Positions 24,769-33,087 of a stretch of DNA of 34,754 nt are shown here, piece by piece. Both the position numbers and the translations under genes were made by a program. The stretch's first letter is position 1. Every line of letters starts with the position of its first letter. The notes below the pieces were generated by a model. The model saw nothing but the letters and a program-made list of their open reading frames with translations, did no database searches and was not told where the DNA came from. This stretch comes from Fidelibacterota bacterium. GTDB taxonomy: Bacteria > Fidelibacterota > UBA2242 > JAOZSR01. The stretch lies in assembly GCA_029939575.1 (NCBI GenBank), contig JAOZSR010000025.1, forward strand, positions 1 through 34,754. Reading direction: 5' to 3'.

Positions 24769-27048
24769 ATGAAAAAAACCAAAATACTGATTGTTGAGGA
24801 TGAATTAATTGTTGCTGAAGATCTGGCAAGTAACCTTGAATTTATGGAATATGAGATTACTGATATTCTTACAACCGGTGAAGAGGCTATAGAGTCTGTA
24901 AAAAATAATCTACCTGACTGTGTTATGATGGATATTACTCTACAAGGGGAAATGACAGGAGTTGATGTTGCAGCAATATTAAAGAAAGATTTCTCTGTTC
25001 CTGTAGTATTTTTAACAGCACATACTAATCGCGATTATTTAGATCGGGCAAAATTAACTGAGCCTTATGGATATTTACTCAAGCCGTTCCAGGATAAAGA
25101 TATTTTAATGACAATTGAGACGGCTATCTACAAACATGGGATTGAACTTAAACTTCAGGAAAATGAGAAGAAGTTTCGTTCAATTGTTGAAAATTCTCAT
25201 GCAGGAATTTGTATTCTGGATGAAAAAGGTATTGTGACCTATGTAAATCATAAAATGGCGGTATTATTAGGTGTTAAAGAAGAGGAAATTCTTGGAAAAG
25301 AATTTGTAATATTTCTCAACAAAGATGATAGCGTTGTTTTTAGCAAAATCTTGGGAAAAATTGATTTTATGGACCAAGAAAGCGATCGGGAAATAGAAAT
25401 TACCTTACCCGGGGGAATAATCAGAAACCTTGAGGTCCGGGCAAGTGTAATTCGTGATGAAAATGACGAAATAAAAATAATTAGTCAATTTTTAGATATA
25501 ACTGACCGGAAGAAAAATCAGAAGAAAATCCAGATGTTGGCACATGCCGTAGAAAGTATTAATGAAAGTGTCATTGTTACAAATATGGAAAATAAGGTTC
25601 TATTTGTAAATGAAGCATTCGTTCGAAAATATGGCTATTCCCATGATGAGATATTGAATAAGCCAGTTGATATAATAAGGTCAAAAAACAATCCTCTGAA
25701 TATTAATAAAGATCTGTTTTTAGAAACTCTTGATGGCGGTTGGCAGGGAGAACTTCTGAATGTTGATAAATGGGGGCGGGAATTTCCTGTTTTCCTGACA
25801 ACTTCAATAATTAGAGATGAAAAAGATTATCCAGTTGCCCTTGTGGGTGTTAGTCGTGATATTTCAAGTGACAAAGAAATGCAATTACATCTCAGACAAC
25901 AACAGAAAATGGAATCGATTGGAAACCTGGCCGGAGGTGTCGCCCATGATTTTAATAATTTGTTGGCTGTGATTAATGGCTATACTGAACTTATCATCGG
26001 TAAAATAGATGTAGACTCCACTATTTATTCTTTTCTGAAGGAAATTGAACATGCCGGAAATAAGGCCGCCGACCTTACGCGTCAATTATTGACTTTCAGC
26101 AGAAAACAGGTAATAAAACCTAAAATTATTCAGATTAATATTATTATTTCGAATTTAGCAAAAATGTTAAAAAGAATTATTGGTGAAAATATTGAAATGT
26201 CAATGGATCTTCATGAAGAAGTTTTACCAATAAAAGCTGATCCCGGGCAAATTGAGCAATTGTTGATGAACCTGGTAATTAATGCCCGAGATGCAATCAA
26301 TGAAAAAGAATATTCAGATAAAAAACTTATATCAATTACCAGTGATCAGGTCGTTATAGATGAGTCCTTTCCTGATCATGACATGAATGAACATCCGGGA
26401 AAATATATCCTGATCAAAGTATCTGATACTGGAGTTGGAATTGAAGAGAGTGCCAGAAAAAAAATCTTTGATCCATTTTATACTACAAAAGCAAAAGGTA
26501 AGGGCACAGGGTTAGGATTGTCAACTGTATATGGAATTATTAAACAAAATAAAGCATATATTATCGTAGATTCTACACCGGGGGGTGGGGCAGAGTTTAA
26601 TATTTACTGGCCATGTTTGGATGATTTGCTTACTGAAGTCAGCCCTGAAATAACAAAAGATTCACTTAGACAGGGTTCTGAGACAATCTTACTGGTAGAA
26701 GATAATGAAAAAGTAAGAGCCTTATCTGAGACAATAGTCAAATCCCTTGGATATAATGTTATTTCTGCAGTTAATGGAAAAGAAGCTTTTGAGATAATTA
26801 GCATGCCATCCATTAAAATAGATTTAATTATTTCAGATGTTATAATGCCAGTAATGGATGGGATTGAATTAGCAAAAAAGATTCAGGAAAATAATTTTGA
26901 TTTGCCAATCCTTTTTTCATCCGGCTATAGTGATGAGTATATATCTATTGAAAATTTAAAAGATATTGGTGTGGACTTTATTAATAAGCCATATTCTGTA
27001 AAAGAAATTTCAAAAAAAATAAGAAAAATACTTGATAATGAAAATTAA
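24769..27048 (+). CDS. Hybrid sensor histidine kinase (REC-PAS-PAS-HisKA-HATPase-REC)
   Basis: 759 residues, soluble, with no signal peptide or membrane segment. REC1 (3-120) has phospho-acceptor D55 and K105 in the LKPF motif. Two PAS domains follow (about 132-245 and 255-367), each ending in a PAC-like segment (DITDRKK, VSRDISSD). The HisKA H-box LAGGVAHDFNN carries His393. The ATPase domain has the N box LLMNLVINARDAI (N505), DTGVGI (D553), FDPFYTTKAKGKGTGLGLS and PGGGAEF. REC2 (638-757) has D690, LFSSG and the NKPY motif. The protein senses a cytoplasmic signal and can relay phosphate within itself, but there is no DNA-binding output domain or neighbouring regulator, so the partner is elsewhere. 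The ribosome site is weak (GAG 9 nt before the ATG). Confidence 0.93.
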   Translation: MKKTKILIVEDELIVAEDLASNLEFMEYEITDILTTGEEAIESVKNNLPDCVMMDITLQGEMTGVDVAAILKKDFSVPVVFLTAHTNRDYLDRAKLTEPYGYLLKPFQDKDILMTIETAIYKHGIELKLQENEKKFRSIVENSHAGICILDEKGIVTYVNHKMAVLLGVKEEEILGKEFVIFLNKDDSVVFSKILGKIDFMDQESDREIEITLPGGIIRNLEVRASVIRDENDEIKIISQFLDITDRKKNQKKIQMLAHAVESINESVIVTNMENKVLFVNEAFVRKYGYSHDEILNKPVDIIRSKNNPLNINKDLFLETLDGGWQGELLNVDKWGREFPVFLTTSIIRDEKDYPVALVGVSRDISSDKEMQLHLRQQQKMESIGNLAGGVAHDFNNLLAVINGYTELIIGKIDVDSTIYSFLKEIEHAGNKAADLTRQLLTFSRKQVIKPKIIQINIIISNLAKMLKRIIGENIEMSMDLHEEVLPIKADPGQIEQLLMNLVINARDAINEKEYSDKKLISITSDQVVIDESFPDHDMNEHPGKYILIKVSDTGVGIEESARKKIFDPFYTTKAKGKGTGLGLSTVYGIIKQNKAYIIVDSTPGGGAEFNIYWPCLDDLLTEVSPEITKDSLRQGSETILLVEDNEKVRALSETIVKSLGYNVISAVNGKEAFEIISMPSIKIDLIISDVIMPVMDGIELAKKIQENNFDLPILFSSGYSDEYISIENLKDIGVDFINKPYSVKEISKKIRKILDNEN

Positions 27049-27085
27049 TATCTTCATTGGAAGTTAGTTTTTAGATAAAAATTTT

Positions 27086-27122
27086 GTCCTGATTACTATT
27101 TGTTTTCAGGGCTTTTTTTTTT
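27086..27122 (+). terminator. Terminator after the hybrid kinase
   Basis: GTCCTGA (27086-27092) pairs with TCAGGGC (27106-27112), one G-T pair included, around a 13-nt loop and is followed by ten T residues. It lies 37 nt past the kinase stop codon and separates it from nifJ. Confidence 0.75.
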
Positions 27123-27250
27123 ATTTTAAAAATTGTATATTTTAAACTGGAAAATTTGAATAATTATGATGTGTTATTAATCATTAAAAAATTTTCTTTT
27201 GGAAACTTTTTTAAGAAACAGAATAAACCCTTTATTAAGGAGAATGTATT

Positions 27251-30200
27251 ATGACAAAAAAAATGCAAAGTATGGATGGAAATACTGCTGCTACTCATGT
27301 GGCTTACGCTTTTAGTGATGTTGCTGCTATTTTCCCTATTACCCCTTCTTCACCAATGGGAGAGAAAGCGGACGCATGGGCTGCTACTGGTCGTAAAAAT
27401 ATTTTTGGTGAAAAAGTTGATGTTATTGAAATGCAATCAGAAGCTGGTGCAGCCGGGACAGTTCATGGTACACTTTCCGGTGGTGCGTTAACAACCACTT
27501 TTACCGCTTCCCAGGGTCTGATGCTGATGTTACCTAATATGCACAAAATTGCCGGTGAAATGCTACCAACTGTTTTTCATGTTTCCGCACGTTCACTAGC
27601 TGCTCAATCATTGTCAATTTTTGGTGATCACTCAGATGTAATGTCTGCAAGAAATACCGGATTTGCAATGCTGGCATCCGGCTCAATTCAGGAGATTATG
27701 GATCTCGCTGCTGTTGCGCATATGTCTACTATAAGAGGAAAAATTCCTTTTTTACATTTTTTCGATGGATTTAGAAATTCTCACGAAATACAAAAAATTG
27801 AAACCGTTGATTATGATGTTTATAAAGAACTAAATGATGACGAAGGTGTTGCTGCCTTTAGAAATAGAGGATTAAATCCACAAAGACCATACTTAAAAGT
27901 TGGCGCTCAAAATCCTGATGTATATTTTCAGGGTCGCGAAACTGTAAATAAATATTATGATGCTCTACCTGCATTGGTTCAGGATCAAATGGATAAATAT
28001 GCAGAAGTTACTGGTCGTCAATATCATTTGTTTGATTATGTTGGTGCTCCGGATGCTGAAAAAATCATTATCGCAATGGGCAGTGGAGTTGAAACTGTTG
28101 AAGAAACAATCAACTACCTAAATGCTAAAGGTGAAAAACTTGGTTTATTAAAAGTGAGATTGTACAGACCTTTTTCACTTGAAAATTTTCTAAAAGCTAT
28201 TCCTGATACAGTTAAAAAAATTGCAGTTCTTGATAGAACAAAAGAACCCGGTTCTTTAGGGGAACCACTTTATCTTGATGTTGTAACTGCATTAAATAAT
28301 AAAAATCTAACTATCATTGGCGGACGTTACGGTCTTTCTTCAAAAGAATTTACACCTGCAATGGTAAAAGCAGTTTATGATCATTTAGATGGTGCTTGTA
28401 CTCATAATTTTACAGTTGGTATTAATGATGATGTTACTAACACTTCATTGACAATCGGTGAAGATATTGATGTTTCTCCTGAAGGAACTATTTCCTGTAA
28501 ATTCTGGGGTCTTGGTTCTGATGGTACTGTTGGTGCTAACAAAAACACCATCAAAATCATTGGTGATAATACTGATAAATATGCACAGGGACATTTTGAA
28601 TATGATTCAAAAAAATCCGGTGGTATTACCAGAAGTCATTTAAGATTTGGAGATTCAAAAATTCAGTCTGAATATATTGTAACTACTCCTGATTTTGTCG
28701 CATGTCATCAACAATCATTTGTTGAAAGATATGACCTGTTAAAAGGAATCAAAGAAGGTGGTACATTCTTATTGAATTCTAATTATTCAAATGATGAAGT
28801 TTTCAATCATCTGACTGAAGATCAACAAAAAACGATTATTGATAAAAAAATTAAACTTTATAATGTTGATGCCCTGAAAATTGCCAATGAAGTCGGCCTT
28901 GGAAAACGAATAAATTCAGTAATGATGACAGCTTTTTTCCTTATTTCCGGTGTTCTTGACAGAGAAAAAGCAATTTTGCTGATCAAAGATGCAGTTAAGA
29001 AAACCTATATTAAAAAAGGTCAGAAAATTGTTGATATGAACTGGTTGGCAATTGATAAAACAAATGAGGCTCTTATTGCTATTGAAACTCCAAATGAGTT
29101 ACCGGGGAAATCAACTCTTCAAAAGCAGTTTGTACCTGCTGATTCAACGGGATTTGTAAAAAATATTGTTGAAAAAATAATGAAACTTGAAGGTGATGAT
29201 ATTCCTGTATCACAAATGCCTCTTGATGGCGCAGTTCCATTAGGAACAATGAAATTGGAAAAACGTGGTGTATCTCCCTTTGTACCACATTGGATTGCGG
29301 ACAAATGTACTCAATGTAATCAATGTTCGATAGTATGTCCTCATGCCGCAATCAGACCAAAACTAATTGACAGAGAATTGTTATCAGACAAACCAGCTAC
29401 ATTTAATACTCTCACTGCTCTAAGTGCTGATGCTGATAAATATGATTATAAAATTCAGGTTTATGTAGATGATTGCCAGGGTTGTAATGTTTGTGTTAAT
29501 GCATGTCCGACTAATGCACTTGAAATGAGACCTGCTGATGAAGAACGTGCTGCCGGCGAAACTGAAAATGAAAAATTCTTCTCCTCACTTCCGGAAGATG
29601 TGGTAAGTACAAAATTTAAAATATCAACTGTAAAAGGTAGTCAGTTTAAACAACCTCTGCTTGAATTCTCAGGAGCTTGTGCCGGTTGTGGTGAAACCCC
29701 GTATGTAAAACTTCTTACTCAGCTTTTTGGTGACCGAATGATAATTGCCAACGCTACAGGTTGTACTTCAATTTGGGGTGGAACTTTTCCAACAATTCCT
29801 TATTGTACAAATAAACATGGTGATGGCCCGGCATGGGCTAACTCACTTTTTGAAGATAATGCCGAGTATGGTTTGGGAATGCGTTTGGCAGTAACTACAA
29901 ATAGAAAACAGTTAAAATCTGCTCTTGATGTGGTTGTTGAAAAAGATATTAATGCAGAATTAAAAGATGCATTAAAGACTGCTTTGGATAATTGGAATTC
30001 AGTTGATGAAGATACAAAAGCAAATGCCAGAAAAATTAAATCCTTATTACCTGCTGCTTTAGAAAGCGCATGCTGTGATGAAGTAAAAATACTTTTGGAA
30101 AAAGTAATTGAACTTAAAGATTATTTTATTGAAAAAAGTGTATGGGCTTTTGGTGGTGACGGTTGGGCATATGATATTGGATACGGTGGTTTGGATCATG

Positions 30201-30769
30201 TACTTGCTTCAGGGAAAAATATCAATGTTTTGGTAGTAGATACTGAAGTTTATTCAAATACCGGTGGCCAGGCATCTAAAGCAACTCCATTAGGTTCGAT
30301 CGCCCGCTTTGCTGAATCTGGAAAAGAAACTGCCAAAAAAGATCTTGGTAAAATGATGATGGATTATAAATATATTTATGTAGCATCAGTGGCAATGGGA
30401 GCTAACAAAAACCAGATGATGAAAGCAATGCTGGAAGCTGAAGCTTATGACGGTCCGTCAATTATAATTGCTTACGCTCCTTGTATTAACCATGGTTTTG
30501 ACATGGCTCATATGCTGGATGAACAAAAACTGGCTGTGGATACAGGATACTGGATTCTTTACAGATATAATCCAACTGTAGAAGAAGGTAAAAATCCATT
30601 AACTCTTGATTCAAGAGATCCTAAAAAATCTGTTGAAGAATTTTTGGATAATGAAAAACGTTACTCCACACTTAAATCCACTTTCCCTGAAAAAGAAGCA
30701 ATGTTCAGAGACGGTACAATTAAGTTTGTAAAACAACGTTGGGAAGAATACAAAAAAATGGCTGAATAG
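27251..30769 (+). CDS. nifJ: Pyruvate:ferredoxin (flavodoxin) oxidoreductase, single-chain
   Basis: 1172 residues, the usual length of homodimeric PFOR. It converts pyruvate + CoA to acetyl-CoA + CO2 and reduces ferredoxin or flavodoxin, a central reaction of anaerobic metabolism. Domain I begins with the pyruvate-binding ITPSSPMGEKADAWA and EMQSEAGAAGTVHG segments. Domain II-III with the transketolase-type fold follows (to about 630). The two-[4Fe-4S] ferredoxin domain has CTQCNQCSIVCP (about 686-697) and CQGCNVCVNACP (about 741-752). The third cluster and thiamine site lie in ACAGCGETPYVKLL and ATGCTSIWGG. GDGWAYDIGYGGLDHVLASG and DTEVYSNTGGQ are the thiamine-diphosphate/Mg-binding segments. 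AAGGAG lies 9 nt before the ATG. Monocistronic, with a terminator on each side. Confidence 0.97.
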   Translation: MTKKMQSMDGNTAATHVAYAFSDVAAIFPITPSSPMGEKADAWAATGRKNIFGEKVDVIEMQSEAGAAGTVHGTLSGGALTTTFTASQGLMLMLPNMHKIAGEMLPTVFHVSARSLAAQSLSIFGDHSDVMSARNTGFAMLASGSIQEIMDLAAVAHMSTIRGKIPFLHFFDGFRNSHEIQKIETVDYDVYKELNDDEGVAAFRNRGLNPQRPYLKVGAQNPDVYFQGRETVNKYYDALPALVQDQMDKYAEVTGRQYHLFDYVGAPDAEKIIIAMGSGVETVEETINYLNAKGEKLGLLKVRLYRPFSLENFLKAIPDTVKKIAVLDRTKEPGSLGEPLYLDVVTALNNKNLTIIGGRYGLSSKEFTPAMVKAVYDHLDGACTHNFTVGINDDVTNTSLTIGEDIDVSPEGTISCKFWGLGSDGTVGANKNTIKIIGDNTDKYAQGHFEYDSKKSGGITRSHLRFGDSKIQSEYIVTTPDFVACHQQSFVERYDLLKGIKEGGTFLLNSNYSNDEVFNHLTEDQQKTIIDKKIKLYNVDALKIANEVGLGKRINSVMMTAFFLISGVLDREKAILLIKDAVKKTYIKKGQKIVDMNWLAIDKTNEALIAIETPNELPGKSTLQKQFVPADSTGFVKNIVEKIMKLEGDDIPVSQMPLDGAVPLGTMKLEKRGVSPFVPHWIADKCTQCNQCSIVCPHAAIRPKLIDRELLSDKPATFNTLTALSADADKYDYKIQVYVDDCQGCNVCVNACPTNALEMRPADEERAAGETENEKFFSSLPEDVVSTKFKISTVKGSQFKQPLLEFSGACAGCGETPYVKLLTQLFGDRMIIANATGCTSIWGGTFPTIPYCTNKHGDGPAWANSLFEDNAEYGLGMRLAVTTNRKQLKSALDVVVEKDINAELKDALKTALDNWNSVDEDTKANARKIKSLLPAALESACCDEVKILLEKVIELKDYFIEKSVWAFGGDGWAYDIGYGGLDHVLASGKNINVLVVDTEVYSNTGGQASKATPLGSIARFAESGKETAKKDLGKMMMDYKYIYVASVAMGANKNQMMKAMLEAEAYDGPSIIIAYAPCINHGFDMAHMLDEQKLAVDTGYWILYRYNPTVEEGKNPLTLDSRDPKKSVEEFLDNEKRYSTLKSTFPEKEAMFRDGTIKFVKQRWEEYKKMAE

Positions 30770-31239
30770 TACTTATTCTATTCATTTTAAATAAAATAAA
30801 AAAGGGCAGATGTTTCTGTCCTTTTTTGTTTCTGTACTAATTAGGATTGTTGACTTTTAACTCTTATTTATATTTAATAGAATCAGACGGGTTTTCAGTG
30901 ATACCTACTTTTATAAATCACTATACTAATTTTAATGAAAAATCTATCCTTTAAAAACTTTCCCAAAAAAATCAATGATTACACTCCGGTCAATTCCGTA
31001 AGATAGTAACTTTTTGCATTTTAGTTTAATCTCACTTTATGCCAGCCTCTTGCTATAGCGAGAAAAAAGAAGAACTCCATAAACTCGAATCTCCCTATTT
31101 AAGATAAAAAATTAATTGCAAAATTATTATTGCATAAAATGAACTGAAAATATAATTTCCTTAAAAGGAATATTAAACATGATTTTTACTTCAAGCCCGT
31201 TAAAAAAATCTATTAACAGATAAATCAGGGAGGTTAAAA
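30770..31239. other. Intergenic region between nifJ and the MBL-fold gene
   Basis: 470 nt. After the nifJ terminator it contains a TTGACT at about 30849 without a convincing -10. It also has an imperfect palindrome TTCCTT-AA-AAGGAA (31157-31170) and a 14-codon frame starting at 31179 (MIFTSSPLKKSINR) with AAAAGGA upstream, ending 16 nt before the MBL gene. The remainder shows nothing recognisable. Confidence 0.5.
30798..30827 (+). terminator. Rho-independent terminator of nifJ
   Basis: A6 plus GGGCAGA (30798-30810) pairs with TCTGTCC plus T6 (30815-30827), with one G-T pair and a TGTT loop. It lies 28 nt after the nifJ stop. Confidence 0.88.
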
Positions 31240-31959
31240 ATGTCAAAAGTAATTTTTTTACTAATCGGACTATTTTGTTTTTCAAATTTTATTTTTTCTA
31301 ATACTAAACCAGACTCGACATTAATAAAAATGGTAGATAACATAAAGTGGCTCGGTCAGGCCGGTGTAAAATTAATATCAGAAAACAAAGTAATTTATAT
31401 CGATCCTTTTCAAATTAATGAAACTGACAAAGGGGATATTATTTTAATAACCCACTCACACAGTGATCATTTATCAATAAAAGATATCAGGAAAATTATT
31501 ACCCCAAAAACAATTCTAGTGGCACCAAAAACATGTGAAAAGGATTTAACTGAGTTTGATAATAAAACTTTTCTGCTGGAACCCGGGGACAATATTGACC
31601 TTGAAAAAATTCATGTCGAGGCTGTACCAGCTTATAATGTCAAAAAAACGCAATTTCATCCAAAAGAAAATAAGTGGTTAGGCTATGTTTTGACTATTAA
31701 TAACATTAAAATATATCATGCCGGGGATACTGAAAGAATTCCTGAAATGAAAAACATTGATTGTGATATAGCCATGCTCCCATTAGGTCAAACTTATACA
31801 ATGAATAGTGTGCACGATGCTGTTAAATCAGCACTGGATGTTAAAGCCAAGATTGCTATTCCAATCCATTTCGGAATATATGAAGGTACTAAAGAAGACG
31901 CTCTGAAATTTCAACGTTCTCTGGAAAAAAAGATCAAAGTTATTATTAAGGATTATTGA
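31240..31959 (+). CDS. Exported metallo-beta-lactamase-fold hydrolase (UPF0173-like)
   Basis: 239 residues with an N-terminal signal peptide (1-20, FSNFIFS). The MBL fold is of the short UPF0173/YtkL type: IKWLGQAGVKL, YIDPF, the metal motif HSHSDH (72-77), a YHAGDTE strand with H160 and D163, and the final PIHFG histidine. These supply the usual dinuclear zinc/iron ligands. Most UPF0173 proteins are cytoplasmic with unknown substrates, so the export signal is a difference worth noting. True beta-lactamase activity is not implied. GGGAGG at 31228-31233 fixes the start. It converges with the trmO gene, 30 nt between stop codons, with no clear terminator in the gap. Confidence 0.87.
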   Translation: MSKVIFLLIGLFCFSNFIFSNTKPDSTLIKMVDNIKWLGQAGVKLISENKVIYIDPFQINETDKGDIILITHSHSDHLSIKDIRKIITPKTILVAPKTCEKDLTEFDNKTFLLEPGDNIDLEKIHVEAVPAYNVKKTQFHPKENKWLGYVLTINNIKIYHAGDTERIPEMKNIDCDIAMLPLGQTYTMNSVHDAVKSALDVKAKIAIPIHFGIYEGTKEDALKFQRSLEKKIKVIIKDY

Positions 31960-31989
31960 TCCGGATTTTGTTAAAACAATTTACTTGTA

Positions 31990-32469
31990 TTATTTAAATC
32001 TGGTATCCGATTTTTGGGAGGTTACATTTTTACGAACTTTTTCAAGCCAGCCGGTTCTTATATCTGTCTGGAAATCAAAATCCGGCACATAGGGTTTGAT
32101 GTCCAAAAGTGGTGTTCCATCAAGGATATCAACATTTTCAATATACAAAATCCCATTATTTATCTTATTTAATTGAACAACTGAAAGACCTATTGAATTC
32201 GGACGTTTTGGAGCCCTGGTGGCAAAAAGTCCTCTCAATTTATTATCCAGAAAAGGTATAACGTGGAGATTGAATGAATGGCTTTTGTGAAAATGATACA
32301 ACAAAATAATATGTGAAAAACCTTCAAGATCTTTAAGACCCGGACGAAACTTCTCAAAAACAGCAACTTCACCTTTAATTCCGGAAGCACCAGCCGGTTG
32401 AATTGGCATATCTTTAGTCTTTGAAAATGGTGAATGTATAATTCCGATTGGGTCAAATATTATATTCAT
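31990..32469 (-). CDS. trmO: tRNA (N6-threonylcarbamoyladenosine(37)-N6)-methyltransferase TrmO family
   Basis: 159 residues from the ATG at 32469 (MNIIFDPIGIIHSPF). A TTG at 32514 would add 15 basic and aromatic residues not seen in the family. TrmO (TsaA/UPF0066/YaeB) methylates N6 of t6A37 in tRNA-Thr using S-adenosylmethionine. Diagnostic segments are IGIIHSPFSKTKDMPIQP, the LEGFSHIILLYHFHKS strand-helix, and the signature FATRAPKRPNSIGLS at 82-96, where Ser replaces the more common Pro after the Asn. It has the compact length of single-domain homologues and lacks the C-terminal domain of E. coli TrmO. No clear ribosome site is seen. The RRM gene lies 165 nt upstream on the same strand with a terminator between. 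Confidence 0.87.
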   Translation of the reverse strand: MNIIFDPIGIIHSPFSKTKDMPIQPAGASGIKGEVAVFEKFRPGLKDLEGFSHIILLYHFHKSHSFNLHVIPFLDNKLRGLFATRAPKRPNSIGLSVVQLNKINNGILYIENVDILDGTPLLDIKPYVPDFDFQTDIRTGWLEKVRKNVTSQKSDTRFK

Positions 32470-32578
32470 TTTATTATAGCGTATTTTAAAAAGAAACCGA
32501 AAGCGACAATTCAAATATCACATACAGTAAAAAATACAGAACATTAGTTTTATAAATCAATATAAAAAGTATAATAAA

Positions 32579-32619
32579 ACCACTAAATTTTATTTTTAAA
32601 TAGAATAAAAGTTAGTGGT
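32579..32619 (-). terminator. Terminator of the RRM gene
   Basis: ACCACTAA (32579-32586) pairs with TTAGTGGT (32612-32619), and after one mismatch TTTTATT (32588-32594) pairs with AATAAAA (32604-32610); the loop is 9 nt. Read on the minus strand the stem is followed by TTTATTAT. It lies 14 nt past the RRM stop. Confidence 0.7.
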
Positions 32620-32633
32620 CTTTGCTCACTACA

Positions 32634-32909
32634 TTACCGCTTTTTCCGTCTCTCTTGTGATTTTTCTTCTTTAGATTTTGCCTTATTAACTCTCAAATCT
32701 CTTCCTTTGGCAGAAAATCCGTTCAATTCTTCAATTGCTTTATCTGAATCAGCAGACTCATCCATCTCAACAAAGCCAAAACCTTTTGATCTGTCGGTTT
32801 CTTTTTCTTTTATTATGGTGACTCTGGTAACTTTACCATATTTTTCAAATAATTTTTGAAGTTCGCCCTCTGTCATTTTAAATGACAAATTTCCTACATA
32901 AATATTCAC
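32634..32909 (-). CDS. RRM-domain RNA-binding protein
   Basis: 91 residues: one RNA recognition motif (2-77) and a basic tail (78-91, KEEKSQERRKKR). RNP2 is IYVGNL (3-8) and RNP1 is KGFGFVEM (42-49); the aromatic RNA-stacking residues Y4, F44 and F46 are present. Small single-RRM proteins of this kind occur in cyanobacteria and FCB bacteria, often linked to cold or stress response and RNA chaperoning; the target is unknown. The start codon is GTG, supported by GAGGAG 6 nt upstream and by the exact beginning of the RRM fold. It is transcribed alone: a terminator follows and the kinase gene upstream ends 178 nt before it. Confidence 0.93.
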   Translation of the reverse strand: MNIYVGNLSFKMTEGELQKLFEKYGKVTRVTIIKEKETDRSKGFGFVEMDESADSDKAIEELNGFSAKGRDLRVNKAKSKEEKSQERRKKR

Positions 32910-33087
32910 TTATACTCCTCGTTTATATGCATTATTTAATCAATACTACTATATCAATAATCAAATATGTAAAGTAATTGTTAGCTTCACACAATCATTG
33001 GAATTATTTGGTCACTAACAAAAGTTATGTTACAACAGAAATTTTCAAATTCAAACAAAAAAACCGACTTTATTTCAACCTAAGATT

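Noticed and set aside
29079..29351. 90-residue minus-strand frame inside nifJ
   Set aside because: Shadow of the ferredoxin-domain coding strand; the nifJ frame is unbroken and full of motifs.
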